A stretch of DNA of 64,000 nt from Rhizobium rhododendri (GTDB lineage Bacteria > Pseudomonadota > Alphaproteobacteria > Rhizobiales > Rhizobiaceae). Shown here one piece after another: positions 38,486-47,567 of the stretch (position 1 is the stretch's first letter; each line of letters begins with the position of its first letter). A program made the position numbers and the translations under genes. Below the pieces are notes generated by a model, which did no database searches, was not told the DNA's origin, and was given only the letters and a program-made list of their open reading frames with translations. The DNA is taken from positions 1,364,001 to 1,428,000 of the forward strand of contig NZ_CP117268.1 in assembly GCF_007000325.2 (NCBI RefSeq), given 5' to 3'.

Positions 38486-39079
38486 TTAGAGCAGATCGTA
38501 AACTCTCAGAATCCAGCTGATCTGGTAGAGCGTTCCGACGATGAGAAACAGTGCCTGGAAACCTTTGCCAGGCACGAACATCGCGGCTACGGCGCAGAAC
38601 GCAAATATGGACTGGCGAAAAAGATATTCGGTTCCGAGGGCTGCAAAATAGTCTGATCCCTTTATCAGGCTGTCGCCGAGGTCGATGATGAACGTCAGGG
38701 CGAAAACGCCATAGAACCAGCGTTTGCGAGCTTCAAAATATTGCTCGTAGCCGCTGTATTCACTCATCTGATCGGGGAAAAGCAGGGCTGTCAACGCCGC
38801 GTAGAGCATCGCATAGACAATCAGGAAGAAGTAAATCGGGAAGGTCCATATCGGGACCAGCCTGAGATTGAATTCGTACCACCAGAAATGAATGATGGTG
38901 ATGAGAAGGAAAACGACCCAGCCCAAATGGATCGGGTAGATCTTGATACTTCCAGGGTGCTGCACGAAGCGCGTCAGGCCATTGACCAATCTCGCCAGAC
39001 TTAAGCCAAGAACCATCCCGACTATGACACGCACATGTGAGAAGCCTTCGGCGCTCATACCAGCCGCATCCAATGCCAT
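38486..39079 (-). CDS. hypothetical polytopic membrane protein
   Basis: A 197-residue protein with about six hydrophobic helices (for example VIVGMVLGLSLARLVNGL, LGWVVFLLITIIHFWW, FPIYFFLIVYAMLYAALTAL). A charged loop in the middle contains SEYSGYEQYFEARKRWF. I do not recognise a named family; similar proteins occur as hypothetical membrane proteins in rhizobia. The start could be residue 1 or the methionine at position 8 (39058). No linked genes suggest a function. Confidence 0.75.
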   Translation of the reverse strand: MALDAAGMSAEGFSHVRVIVGMVLGLSLARLVNGLTRFVQHPGSIKIYPIHLGWVVFLLITIIHFWWYEFNLRLVPIWTFPIYFFLIVYAMLYAALTALLFPDQMSEYSGYEQYFEARKRWFYGVFALTFIIDLGDSLIKGSDYFAALGTEYLFRQSIFAFCAVAAMFVPGKGFQALFLIVGTLYQISWILRVYDLL

Positions 39080-39404
39080 ATACGCTTCCTCTCGTTGCGC
39101 CGCACGACTGCCCGGCTATCGTCCATGCGGGTGTGTTTACCATAGCGCACCTGGCATCGCTGAAAAGGCCATGCCAGAGCTAGGGTGCGTCTCAACTTCT
39201 TGAGGAATATAAATCGTTGCAAAGCCGTTGACATTGGAAGCGCTGCCGACCCGCCTAAATGGATTGGTCGGGGTTGATGATCCCGGCCACGGACACCAAG
39301 AGCGTGGTGGTGGTGGAAAAAGCCGTCATCGTCCCGTCCCCAACCGTTCGTTAATAGCAGACTGTATAAAACGAAGCCTACTCGATTGACGCTAAGGACA
39401 CGTG
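39080..39404. other. non-coding stretch upstream of the diguanylate cyclase
   Basis: About 325 bases between two divergent genes. No supported gene, repeat or relic was found. It must hold both promoters. TTGACA occurs at 39228-39233 without a good partner box. Confidence 0.35.
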
Positions 39405-40877
39405 ATGTCGTCTGTGCCTGATTCCGAACTTTTCAACCTCGCCCCAATCGCCATGTGGATCGAAGATTTCAGCGAGGTGAAAAAGCTATTCGATGACTGG
39501 CGATTGGAAGGCGTAACCGATATTCGAGGATTCTTGCAAGAGGATCTGTCCCGTGTCGCCGAATGCTCCAGGCGCATTCGCCTCCTCGACGTGAACAGGT
39601 GGACGCTCGATCTGGTCGAGGCCAGAGACGTCGAACATCTCCGGGCGAATATGGCCACCGTGTTTCGTGACGACATGCTCGAGACGCATGTGAACGAGCT
39701 TGCAGCGCTTTTTGACGGCAAGCCATCGTTTTCAAGCGCGACGGTGAATTACACCCTGACTGGCCGAAGGCTTGATATTCAGCTTCGCGGCATGATTATG
39801 CCGGGCGCCGAAGAGACGCTCTCAAGGGTGTTGCTGACGACTGAAGACGTCACGGACCGTGAGACGGCCCGCCGCGCAGAGATTGCGCAACGCAGCTACG
39901 CCGAAGGGATTTTTGAACATTCTCCCGTATCTCTCTGGATTGAAGACTTCAGCCAGATCAGGACATTGCTGGAAACCATACGGGATCGCGGGATAACGGA
40001 TTTCCGCACTTTCATGGACGTCCATCCGGAATTCGTCAGGCAATGCATGAGCGAGATCCGCGTGCTGGACGTCAATCAGGCGACACTCGATCTCTTCTGC
40101 GCGGCGGATCGGTCGCAACTTCTTCAGCGGATCACCGAGATTTTCCGGGACGATATGGAAAAGCCGTTTCGGGAGCAACTGATGGAGTTGTGGAATGGCA
40201 ACCTGCATCACCATCGCGAGGTCGTCAATTATGCGCTCGATGGGTCGCCCCGTCACATCCTGCTGCACTTTTCCGTCTTCCCCGGTTACGAACGCGATTG
40301 GTCGAGGGTGCAGGTCGCACTCGCTGACATTACTGCCCGCAAGAAGGCGGAAGCCTATCTCGAATATCTCGGCAAACACGATGTCCTGACAAAGCTCTAC
40401 AATCGCGCTTTTTACAGCGAAGAATTGAGCCGTCTGGAGCGGAAATCGCTTCAACCCGTCTCGGCCATCATCATCGACCTCAACGGCCTGAAACGCGCCA
40501 ATGACGAGTACGGGCATGACGTGGGTGACGCTCTGCTGAGGCGGTTCGGCGAAATTCTGAGCGGCGCGATTTCACCCCCCAACCATGCCTGTCGCATCGG
40601 CGGCGACGAGTTCGCAGTTCTGATGCCAGGCGCAGACGCCAAGGCCGCAAGCATAGCCGTTGAAACCATCAACGAACTGCTGTCGATCAACAACCAGTTT
40701 TATTCCAGCATGCCCCTCAGCATCTCATGCGGTGTCGCAACCAGTCTCGCCGACGACTCCATGGAAGACGTCGTTAAACGCGCAGACCTCAAGATGTACG
40801 AAGCAAAACGCGCACATTACGAAAGGCTTCGGAGCCAACTGGGCGTGGCTGACGGGCGACAGAGCCGTGATAGCTGA
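39405..40877 (+). CDS. diguanylate cyclase with two tandem PAS-like sensor modules
   Basis: A 490-residue cytoplasmic GGDEF protein. Two repeats of one sensor module (about residues 15-145 and 170-305) share the landmarks WIEDFS, (R/I)xLLDVN or RVLDVNQATLDL, and IFRDDM/VFRDDM. The GGDEF domain (about 325-480) has the catalytic RIGGDEFAVLMPG, so it should make cyclic di-GMP from two GTP. The RxxD inhibitory site five residues before GGDEF is absent (SPPNHACRI). No EAL domain and no membrane helix is present. The ATG at 39405 has AAGGA upstream; a GTG one codon before is possible. Confidence 0.92.
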   Translation: MSSVPDSELFNLAPIAMWIEDFSEVKKLFDDWRLEGVTDIRGFLQEDLSRVAECSRRIRLLDVNRWTLDLVEARDVEHLRANMATVFRDDMLETHVNELAALFDGKPSFSSATVNYTLTGRRLDIQLRGMIMPGAEETLSRVLLTTEDVTDRETARRAEIAQRSYAEGIFEHSPVSLWIEDFSQIRTLLETIRDRGITDFRTFMDVHPEFVRQCMSEIRVLDVNQATLDLFCAADRSQLLQRITEIFRDDMEKPFREQLMELWNGNLHHHREVVNYALDGSPRHILLHFSVFPGYERDWSRVQVALADITARKKAEAYLEYLGKHDVLTKLYNRAFYSEELSRLERKSLQPVSAIIIDLNGLKRANDEYGHDVGDALLRRFGEILSGAISPPNHACRIGGDEFAVLMPGADAKAASIAVETINELLSINNQFYSSMPLSISCGVATSLADDSMEDVVKRADLKMYEAKRAHYERLRSQLGVADGRQSRDS

Positions 40878-41303
40878 GATAAGCAGGTTGCCGGCCAACC
40901 AGCCGTGAAGCTACAGGCGCATCTGGTTCAGCAGAACCAGCAGCTGCGAGAAATGCTTGATCGCTTTGGCGAGCGCTAGCTGTAACTATCGCATATTCGA
41001 TAGCGCTTTCCCCAATAGTCGTCCGAAATTTGTTAACCATCGCAGGTTACAGTGCCGATGTCACAATTTGTAGCGCGTCTGTGCCAAAGAGGGCCCGCCA
41101 TCCACTGCCCGGCGGGCCCTTTTCAATCTACTAATTTCCACCCTACTATGTTGGCTGACTGTTCCACTGGGGAAGGCCGTTAATTGGCTGCGAATTTATC
41201 AAATAGTGTAGCTATCGAGTCCGCCCCGAATAAATCCGCGCATATCATTCGACATGTACTACCGCAGCCATACTGTGTAAGAGCAGATTTCGACAGGTGA
41301 GCA
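40878..41303. other. non-coding stretch with an orphan terminator
   Basis: About 425 bases after the diguanylate cyclase. A 24-codon frame at 40905-40979 looks protein-like (QQNQQLREMLDRFGER) but lacks a ribosome site. A small hairpin (CTATCG/CGATAG) lies near 40986-41003, and a strong terminator at 41091-41123. The interval could be a long 3' untranslated region or an unannotated small RNA. Confidence 0.4.
41091..41123 (+). terminator. intrinsic terminator
   Basis: A perfect 9-bp GC stem GGGCCCGCC/GGCGGGCCC with an 11-base loop is followed by TTTT. It lies about 210 bases after the diguanylate cyclase stop and 180 bases before the next gene. Confidence 0.8.
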
Positions 41304-41678
41304 ATGCCGTATTTTCTGGTCACACATACCTCGTTGATCGAGGCGGATGACGAAGCGACCGCTGCGGCAAAAGTTTACGGGGAAATGTGCAAAAGTGAAA
41401 CGCTGACCTTCAACGTGAAGGCCGATGAGAACCCCGGCACGAAAGTAATTGTTCCGACCTGCGGTGGGACCGATCCGAGTTTCGTCCGTCCGGGTATTTC
41501 TACGTCATCGTCAACCGCAACGCAGACCCTTGCGATCACATCCCCTGCTCCCGCCAAGGGACCGATAAATATCCCCGTTGGTCAGAGCGGGGCGGCATTT
41601 CGATCGACAAGCACATTGCTATGCGCCGGTACTGGCATTGCCGCGGCTCTCTACCTTGTCGCTCACTATTTGACCTGA
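41304..41678 (+). CDS. hypothetical protein with C-terminal membrane helix
   Basis: A 124-residue protein of unknown family. The N-terminal 50 residues look like a small alpha/beta domain (YFLVTHTSLIEADDEATAAA). A Ser/Thr/Pro-rich linker follows, then a single hydrophobic segment near the C-terminus (TLLCAGTGIAAALYLVAHYL). It has a ribosome site (CAGGTGAG) eight bases before ATG. It may be a tail-anchored protein (inference). Confidence 0.65.
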   Translation: MPYFLVTHTSLIEADDEATAAAKVYGEMCKSETLTFNVKADENPGTKVIVPTCGGTDPSFVRPGISTSSSTATQTLAITSPAPAKGPINIPVGQSGAAFRSTSTLLCAGTGIAAALYLVAHYLT

Positions 41679-41827
41679 CCGGGGGAGCGACGAACCGACA
41701 AGCTTAAGCGGCAATAAACTCGATCGAATAGTGTGAGTTTATCGCTTGAAGCGACCCCAATCCGGTGGAAGCTCCCCCCACGGAACTCTTTGGGCCGTGA
41801 TGAGGACGTAAACTACATCGTACTTCC

Positions 41828-41989
41828 CTATTTGACTTCCGACGATGAAGCGGGAACCAGAGCTTTGGAAATCGGCTCGATCCAACGGTCATTGACGATG
41901 TGGTAGTCGTAGGCGCTGAAACTGCTTTCGAACTGCCAGTAGCTCCAAGCAAAGTGATCGGCTTCCGCCGTGCGGGCAACCGTGGAAGA
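41828..41989 (-). pseudogene. GH5 endoglucanase C-terminal relic
   Basis: A minus-strand frame of 54 codons reads ARTAEADHFAWSYWQFESSF, then SAYDYHIVNDRWIEPISKAL, ending at a stop at 41828. This is the C-terminal pattern of bacterial glycoside hydrolase family 5 cellulases (WAYWQF near the last barrel strand, W(V/I)EPI..AL before the end). The upstream reading frame is closed by a stop at 41990 and no more of the enzyme is present. The remaining bases of 41679-42159 hold nothing else recognisable. Confidence 0.65.
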
Positions 41990-42159
41990 CTAAGAGCACC
42001 ATCGTCACCATCAATCGCAATTTTGCTGAATGGAATGGCGTCTGCAGCGCGACACTGCGGGTTTCACAAAGTCCCGGACAGGGATTTCAGTCAGTCGCGG
42101 ACAGAAGCGACAGTGGATTCTAGATTGAATCTCGTGAGCGCCGATCTGGCAATTTGTTC

Positions 42160-42435
42160 TTAACACCTAGGCCGCCATACCCATCCACTCTCATGTTCGC
42201 GAACGAATACCCGACCTGTGCATTCCAGGATGATGAGACCGAACGTCTTCATTAAGCCGCGGATCTGATTGCTGAGCTGGGTCGAGATGCTGAGGAGCTG
42301 ATTGCGAGCGGCCACCAGATAACTTAGAGTTGGACGCGTTTCTTCAATAGGCTTCAATTGTTGATGGCTAACATCGTCTTCTGCGGCATCAGGCGCAAGG
42401 ACAAAGCCCTTTGAACACACCGACCATATCGTCAA
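42160..42435 (-). pseudogene. IS110-family transposase fragment
   Basis: A 91-codon frame contains LVAARNQLLSISTQLSNQIR followed by GLMKTFGLII. This matches the middle region of IS110/IS116-type transposases, where a helix with R-x-x-L-x-x-x-x-x-x-L-x-N-x-I-R-G-L-L-K-x-F-G-L joins the catalytic and C-terminal domains. The DEDD catalytic N-terminus and the rest of the protein are missing. It is a dead fragment just upstream of the amidohydrolase operon. Confidence 0.7.
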
Positions 42436-42596
42436 TTTGCCAAAACAATCATTGGTACGATATTCTGTCGTTGGTTAGAAAAATAGAATTTTATTGCGCT
42501 TTAGCGGGCTGAAGCATCGATTGTCGATCCTTGACAGAGAGCCCCGTCTTTCGCATGCTTGGGGAAGGCTCTGAACCGACAGATTTGGATCGAAAT

Positions 42597-43784
42597 ATGC
42601 TTTACCCCTCCAACGATCCAACGAAAATGATCGAAGATCTATTGCAGCCGCTCGAGCCGCGGTTGATTGAGATCCGGCGCGACATCCATGCGCATCCGGA
42701 AATCGGCTTCGACACCTTCAGGACGGCGCAGCTCGTCGCGGACGAGTTGCGGGCCCTCGGACTTGATCCCAAGACAGGTGTTGGCCGAACAGGTGTGGTT
42801 GCGACCATTACCGGCGGTCGTCCCGGACCGTGCGTCATCCTGCGCGCCGACATGGATGCCCTGCCGATAGCAGAGCAGACCGGGCTTGCCTTCGCCTCAA
42901 CGATCCCCGGCGCCATGCATGCGTGCGGACACGATATTCATACGGCGGCGCTGCTTGGCGCTGCGAGCGCGCTTTTAAGGATTTCGTCCGAGCTTGCCGG
43001 ATCGATAAGGCTGATTTTTCAACCGGCCGAGGAAACGCAGGAGAGCGGCGCTGCCGCCATGATCGCCGATGGCGCTGCCGACGGTGCCGACCTGGCGGTG
43101 GCTTTTCACAATCGTCCGGAAACTCCAGCTGGCAAGATCGTCCTCAACAGAGGCGCCAGCACCGCATCCAGCGACGAGTTCAAGGTGATTGTCCACGGCA
43201 AGTCCGGCCATGCGGCCCGCCCGCATGCCGCCATCGACCCCATTGTCGCTGCCGCACACATGATCACCCAGTTGCAGACCCTGATTTCCCGCGAGATGGA
43301 TCCTTCGACGTCGGCGGTACTGACGATCGGCCATATCCAAGGCGGCGCGACACAGAACATCATTCCCGACAGCTGCATGTTCGAGGGCACGGTTCGATGC
43401 CGGTCGCCGGAATCCCGTGACCTGGCAGAGGCCTCCTTCAGCCGGATCTGCCAGGGTGCTGCTGCCGCACTCAACGTATCCGTCGATATCGACTATGTGC
43501 GCGGCGCACCGCCGCTGATGAACGACGACCGCCTGGTGGATCGTGCCACGGAAGCGCTCGGAATGCAGTTTGGCGTTCTGCCACTTGTAGAGCAGGGTTC
43601 CAGCTTCGGCGCAGAGGACTTTTCCTACTTTTCGGAACGCCTTCCGTCCATCCAGATCTTCATCGGTTCCGGCCAGCCCGGCCGTGACGACCGTGTTCAC
43701 AATTCCGATTATCAGCCCGACGAATCCTGCATCAAGCAGAGCGCCATCGCCTTGACGCGCGTGGCTGTCGAGCTACTCACCTGA
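42597..43784 (+). CDS. M20 family amidohydrolase (N-acyl amino acid hydrolase type)
   Basis: A 395-residue metal-dependent amidohydrolase of the hippurate hydrolase/N-acyl-L-amino acid amidohydrolase group. Metal-site segments are LRADMDALPI, HACGHDIHTAALLG, PAEETQESGA and HNRPETPAGKI, with a dimerisation domain starting near DEFKVIVHGKSGHAARPH and the final metal ligand in HNSDYQP. It would release an amino acid from an acyl or aroyl conjugate in the cytoplasm. The ATG at 42597 is chosen; earlier starts at 42531 (TTG) or 42555 are open. It heads an operon with a polar amino acid ABC importer. Confidence 0.9.
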   Translation: MLYPSNDPTKMIEDLLQPLEPRLIEIRRDIHAHPEIGFDTFRTAQLVADELRALGLDPKTGVGRTGVVATITGGRPGPCVILRADMDALPIAEQTGLAFASTIPGAMHACGHDIHTAALLGAASALLRISSELAGSIRLIFQPAEETQESGAAAMIADGAADGADLAVAFHNRPETPAGKIVLNRGASTASSDEFKVIVHGKSGHAARPHAAIDPIVAAAHMITQLQTLISREMDPSTSAVLTIGHIQGGATQNIIPDSCMFEGTVRCRSPESRDLAEASFSRICQGAAAALNVSVDIDYVRGAPPLMNDDRLVDRATEALGMQFGVLPLVEQGSSFGAEDFSYFSERLPSIQIFIGSGQPGRDDRVHNSDYQPDESCIKQSAIALTRVAVELLT

Positions 43785-43824
43785 CACCCATTCCATACCC
43801 TCCTACATATCCGGGATCACACTC

Positions 43825-44682
43825 ATGACCATCACACGCAGCCATTTCCTGCGCCTTGGCCTTGCTGCCATCGCCGCAATCGCCATGACACCTGCAGCCA
43901 CATTCGCGCAGACCAAAACATCCTACGTGTTCGCGACCGAGGGTGCGTTTCCACCTTTCAACATGACCTCTCCCACGGGCGAATTGAAGGGCTTCGAGAT
44001 CGACATGATCAACGAGATCGGCAAACGCGCCGGCTTCGATGTGAAGATCATTCCCCAGGCTTGGGACGGAATGATCCAGGGCGTGATCGACGGCAAGTAT
44101 GACGGCGTGATTGATTCCGTTTCGGTCACCGACAAAAGGCGCGAGGTCATCGACTTCTCGCTACCCTACACCACCGGAGGCTCGACTTTCTTTGTCGCCA
44201 AGGACAGCGGTCTCGAACTGCCCGGCAACGGAACGTCCGTCGACCTTGCCGACGATGCAGCGACGCAGCCAGCGATCGCCGACATTGCCAAGGTCCTGGC
44301 CGGCAAGACTGTCGGCGTACAGGTGTCGACGATCCAGAGCACGTTTCTCACCAAATATCTCGCCGACAAGGGCGTGACGGTCCGCACGTACCCGAACGGG
44401 CCTGATGTCTACCACGACCTTCTCAATGGACGGATCGACGCGGGCATGGCGGCGGAGACCAATGTAGCTGCCTTTCTCGAAAAGAATGCTGCCGAAGCCG
44501 TCAAGACCGGCCCGTCGATCAAGGGCGGCGTCATGGGGACAGGGTCGGCCGTCGCTATCCGCAAGGGCAACAAGGATTTGCAGCAGAAGCTCGACAAGGG
44601 CCTGAAATCCATGTCCGATGACGGCTCTTTGGCTGAGCTTTCGAAGAAATGGTTCGGTATGGTCATCACGCCAAAGCTCTGA
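43825..44682 (+). CDS. polar amino acid ABC importer binding protein
   Basis: A 285-residue family 3 solute-binding protein with a signal peptide ending at TFAQ (about residue 29). Ligand-domain marks are FATEGAFPPFNM, GFEIDMINEI and WDGMIQGVIDGKYDGVIDSVSVT, close to the lysine/arginine/octopine group. It has the GFEIDM pattern expected for an alpha-amino acid ligand. It precedes both permeases and the ATPase. Confidence 0.93.
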   Translation: MTITRSHFLRLGLAAIAAIAMTPAATFAQTKTSYVFATEGAFPPFNMTSPTGELKGFEIDMINEIGKRAGFDVKIIPQAWDGMIQGVIDGKYDGVIDSVSVTDKRREVIDFSLPYTTGGSTFFVAKDSGLELPGNGTSVDLADDAATQPAIADIAKVLAGKTVGVQVSTIQSTFLTKYLADKGVTVRTYPNGPDVYHDLLNGRIDAGMAAETNVAAFLEKNAAEAVKTGPSIKGGVMGTGSAVAIRKGNKDLQQKLDKGLKSMSDDGSLAELSKKWFGMVITPKL

Positions 44683-44689
44683 GGCCGAC

Positions 44690-45409
44690 ATGCAGGCAGA
44701 CCTGGCGCTTCTTGGATTTGGGCCCGATGGATGGGGCATGGCGCTGTTTCGCGCCGGCCTTACCACGCTTGCCGTTTCCATCTGCGCCTTTGTCGTCGGC
44801 ATGCTGCTGGGGACGCTGGTGGCTTGGGCCCGCATCGCCGGAGGCTGGCCGATGCGCAAGATCGCGGTTGCCTACACCGTCGTAATGCGCGGCGTGCCGG
44901 ACATTCTGGTGATCTATCTCTTCTACTTCGGAGGCCGCCAGATCGTCGCGCTTGTCGGACAGGCGCTCGGCTTTGCCGGCCCTTTCGAGATCAGCGGGTT
45001 CGTCGCCGGCATGCTGGCCATCGGTCTGATATCGGCTGCGTACCAGTCGGAGGTGCTTCGCGGCGCCTATCAATCGGTCCCGAAGGGAACGATAGAAGCG
45101 GGGCGCGTCGTGGGCATGGGTAACTGGCTGCTGTTTCGTCGCGTCATTGCACCGCAGGCGATGACCACGGCCATTCCCGGCCTTGGCAACCAGTGGCAGT
45201 CGGTCATCAAGGAGTCCGCGCTCGTTTCGGTGACCGGGCTGGTGGAGGTCATGCGCCAAGTCTCGGCAGCAGCCGGCTCGACGCAGGAGGATTTCCTGTT
45301 CTATTCCGCCGGCGCCGGCGTCTACCTCGTCATTACTACGATCTCCGGCCAGGTCTTTCGCCTCATCGAACGTCGCAGCCTGCACGGCCAATCGGCAGGA
45401 GGCTTCTGA
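44690..45409 (+). CDS. amino acid ABC importer permease, first
   Basis: A 239-residue His/Glu/Gln/Arg/opine-family permease with about five helices and coupling loop EAGRVVGMGNWLLFRRVIAPQAM. The ATG at 44690 has GAGG seven bases upstream and follows the binding-protein stop by seven bases. It resembles OccQ/HisQ. Confidence 0.92.
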   Translation: MQADLALLGFGPDGWGMALFRAGLTTLAVSICAFVVGMLLGTLVAWARIAGGWPMRKIAVAYTVVMRGVPDILVIYLFYFGGRQIVALVGQALGFAGPFEISGFVAGMLAIGLISAAYQSEVLRGAYQSVPKGTIEAGRVVGMGNWLLFRRVIAPQAMTTAIPGLGNQWQSVIKESALVSVTGLVEVMRQVSAAAGSTQEDFLFYSAGAGVYLVITTISGQVFRLIERRSLHGQSAGGF

Positions 45410-46095
45410 TGGACATCCAGTTCCTCGCCGATATCGAGAAGCAACTGCTGGTCGGCCTGCCGCTGACGCTCAATCTCGGCATCCTGTCGCTGCTGGGTGG
45501 CGGTTGCCTGGCGCTGTTCTTCAATCTCATTCGCGTCAACCCCATCGGTGAAGCCTTCGTCTCGGCCTATGTCTTCCTGTTCAGGGGCACGCCGCTACTT
45601 ATCCAGATCTTCCTGATCTACTACGGGCTCGCCCATTTCTGGGTGATCCGGCACACATTCCTCTGGCCGTTCTTTCGCGAACCCTATTGGTGTGGCCTGC
45701 TGGCGCTGGTGCTGAACGACGCGGCCTACACGACGGAGATTATTCGTGGCGGCCTGCGCGCCGTGCCAAAGGGCCTCATCGAGGCCGGCAGGGTCTCCGG
45801 GATGACACGGCTTACGGTCACCCGACGCATCGTGCTGCCCATCGCCTTCCGCCAGGCCCTGCCCTCCTATTCAAGCGAGGTCATTTCAATGCTGAAATCG
45901 ACCGCGCTGGTCAGCACCATCACGTTGATGGAGGTCACCGGCATCGCCCGTGCGCTGGTGTCTGAAACCTGGCGCGCGATCGAGATATTTCTCTGCGCGG
46001 CGGTGATCTACCTCGCCCTGTCCCTCCTCGTGACGCGGGCCGCCGACTGGATCGAGCGCCGCCTCTCTCCTTGGCAGTTTGGAGCATACCGATGA
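45409..46095 (+). CDS. amino acid ABC importer permease, second
   Basis: A 228-residue permease of the OccM/HisM type, with [17 protein letters not shown] and coupling loop [23 protein letters not shown]. Its ATG shares one base with the previous stop codon (TGATG), and its stop overlaps the ATPase start by four bases. Confidence 0.92.
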   Translation: MDIQFLADIEKQLLVGLPLTLNLGILSLLGGGCLALFFNLIRVNPIGEAFVSAYVFLFRGTPLLIQIFLIYYGLAHFWVIRHTFLWPFFREPYWCGLLALVLNDAAYTTEIIRGGLRAVPKGLIEAGRVSGMTRLTVTRRIVLPIAFRQALPSYSSEVISMLKSTALVSTITLMEVTGIARALVSETWRAIEIFLCAAVIYLALSLLVTRAADWIERRLSPWQFGAYR

Positions 46096-46865
46096 CCGCC
46101 CTCCCGGCAATTTCCATCAGCGGTCTGCGAAAGCGCTTCGGTGATAACGAGGTGCTGCGCGGTATCGATCTTACAGCTGATGACGGGGACGTCATTTCCC
46201 TGATTGGTGCCAGCGGCTCTGGAAAGAGCACACTACTCCGTTGCATTCCGATGCTCGAGATCCCCCATGAGGGCTCGGTGTCCGTCGGGGCAGACCGCAT
46301 CTCCCCCAGAGCGGGAAGGCTGTCGCGCAATGAGGAGGCGGCTGCCCGGCGCATGCGCAGCCATCTCGGCTTCGTCTTCCAAGGCTTCAACCTTTGGCCG
46401 CACCGGACCGTGCTCGAAAATGTCATCGAGGCGCCGATCCATGTCCAGAAACGCCCTCGGGCCGATTGTATCGCGGAGGCATTGGCACTCCTCGAGCGGG
46501 TCGGGTTGGCGGAAAAGCGCGATGCTTGGCCGGCTCACCTCTCCGGCGGGCAGCAGCAGCGCGTCGCCATTGCCCGTGCCTTGGCGCAGCATCCTCGCGC
46601 CATCCTCTTCGACGAGCCTACCTCGGCGCTCGATCCGGAACTGGTCGGCGAAGTGCTGAAGGTCATTCGCAGCCTTGCCGAGGACGGCATGACCATGCTG
46701 ATCGTCACCCACGAAATGGGCTTTGCCCGCGAGGTGTCGTCGCGCACGATCTTCCTCGACATGGGCCTGATCGCCGAGGACGGTACGCCGGAAGAGGTTT
46801 TCGCCAACCCCAAGTCCGATCGCTGTCGCTCGTTCCTCAGCGGCCACTTCGACCGCAATCGCTGA
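46092..46865 (+). CDS. amino acid ABC importer ATPase
   Basis: A 257-residue ATPase of the HisP/OccP/GlnQ type. Walker A is [10 protein letters not shown]-loop [10 protein letters not shown], signature LSGGQQQR, Walker [13 protein letters not shown], and switch His in IVTHEMGFA. The seven codons before the ATG at 46092 belong to the permease gene. It completes the importer. Confidence 0.94.
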   Translation: MTALPAISISGLRKRFGDNEVLRGIDLTADDGDVISLIGASGSGKSTLLRCIPMLEIPHEGSVSVGADRISPRAGRLSRNEEAAARRMRSHLGFVFQGFNLWPHRTVLENVIEAPIHVQKRPRADCIAEALALLERVGLAEKRDAWPAHLSGGQQQRVAIARALAQHPRAILFDEPTSALDPELVGEVLKVIRSLAEDGMTMLIVTHEMGFAREVSSRTIFLDMGLIAEDGTPEEVFANPKSDRCRSFLSGHFDRNR

Positions 46866-46874
46866 GGGTACGTG

Positions 46875-47567
46875 ATGCGCGAACCGATCGACAAGAAGAG
46901 CCTGCAGGACAATACGGTGGATTGGCTGCGCGATGCCATCGTTCGCGGCGAGTTTCTTCCAGGCGCCACTCTGACCGAGCAGGGACTGGCGCAGCAAGTC
47001 GGCGTCGGCCGCGGAACAGTACGCTCGGCTCTCTTTGCACTCGAGGAGAAGGAACTCGTGATGCGAACGCCCTATTCGAGCTGGCATGTCGCCCATCTCG
47101 ACGCCCGCGAGATCTCTGAAATCTATTCGATGCGGGCTGCCTTCGAAGGCTTGGCAGCCCGCATCGTATCAGAAAGGTGGTGCGCGATCGACACGACGAG
47201 GATCACGGAGGCCTTCGACAATCTCGGTGGCGCGGAGGACGGTGGCACCGATGCAAGGCTGGAAGCAGATCTCGGCTTTCACGCCAGCATCGTCGAGGCC
47301 GCCAACCACCGGCTTTTGATGCGCCGCCACGCCCAGCTCGCCGACAAGATGGAATGGCTCTATCGTTGGTCGGAGCTGCACTGGCCGCGTCGGCGGCCGC
47401 TCGTTGCGGAACACCAGCGTCTCTTCGAGACCCTGATGCAGGAGAACCCGGAGAATGCCGAGAAGGCCGTTCGCGATCATATCGCGGATTCGATAGCGGA
47501 CGACATCGCCGGCTTTCATGAACTTCAGAGAGCCAACACCCAAAAACAGAAAGTACATCATGGCTGA
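46875..47567 (+). CDS. GntR-family (FCD) transcriptional regulator
   Basis: A 230-residue regulator with an N-terminal GntR winged helix (LTEQGLAQQVGVGRGTVRSAL) and a C-terminal FCD domain (SMRAAFEGLAARIV, DLGFHASIVEAANH, EHQRLFETLMQ). It lies within the operon, nine bases after the ATPase gene, and overlaps the next gene by eight bases. It probably senses the imported compound or its product and controls this operon (inference). A GTG one codon earlier is also possible. Confidence 0.9.
   Translation: MREPIDKKSLQDNTVDWLRDAIVRGEFLPGATLTEQGLAQQVGVGRGTVRSALFALEEKELVMRTPYSSWHVAHLDAREISEIYSMRAAFEGLAARIVSERWCAIDTTRITEAFDNLGGAEDGGTDARLEADLGFHASIVEAANHRLLMRRHAQLADKMEWLYRWSELHWPRRRPLVAEHQRLFETLMQENPENAEKAVRDHIADSIADDIAGFHELQRANTQKQKVHHG

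Noticed and set aside
40905..40979. 24-codon ORF with a helical, protein-like sequence
   Set aside because: GTG start without a ribosome site and no known family. It could be a relic, but evidence is too weak to call.
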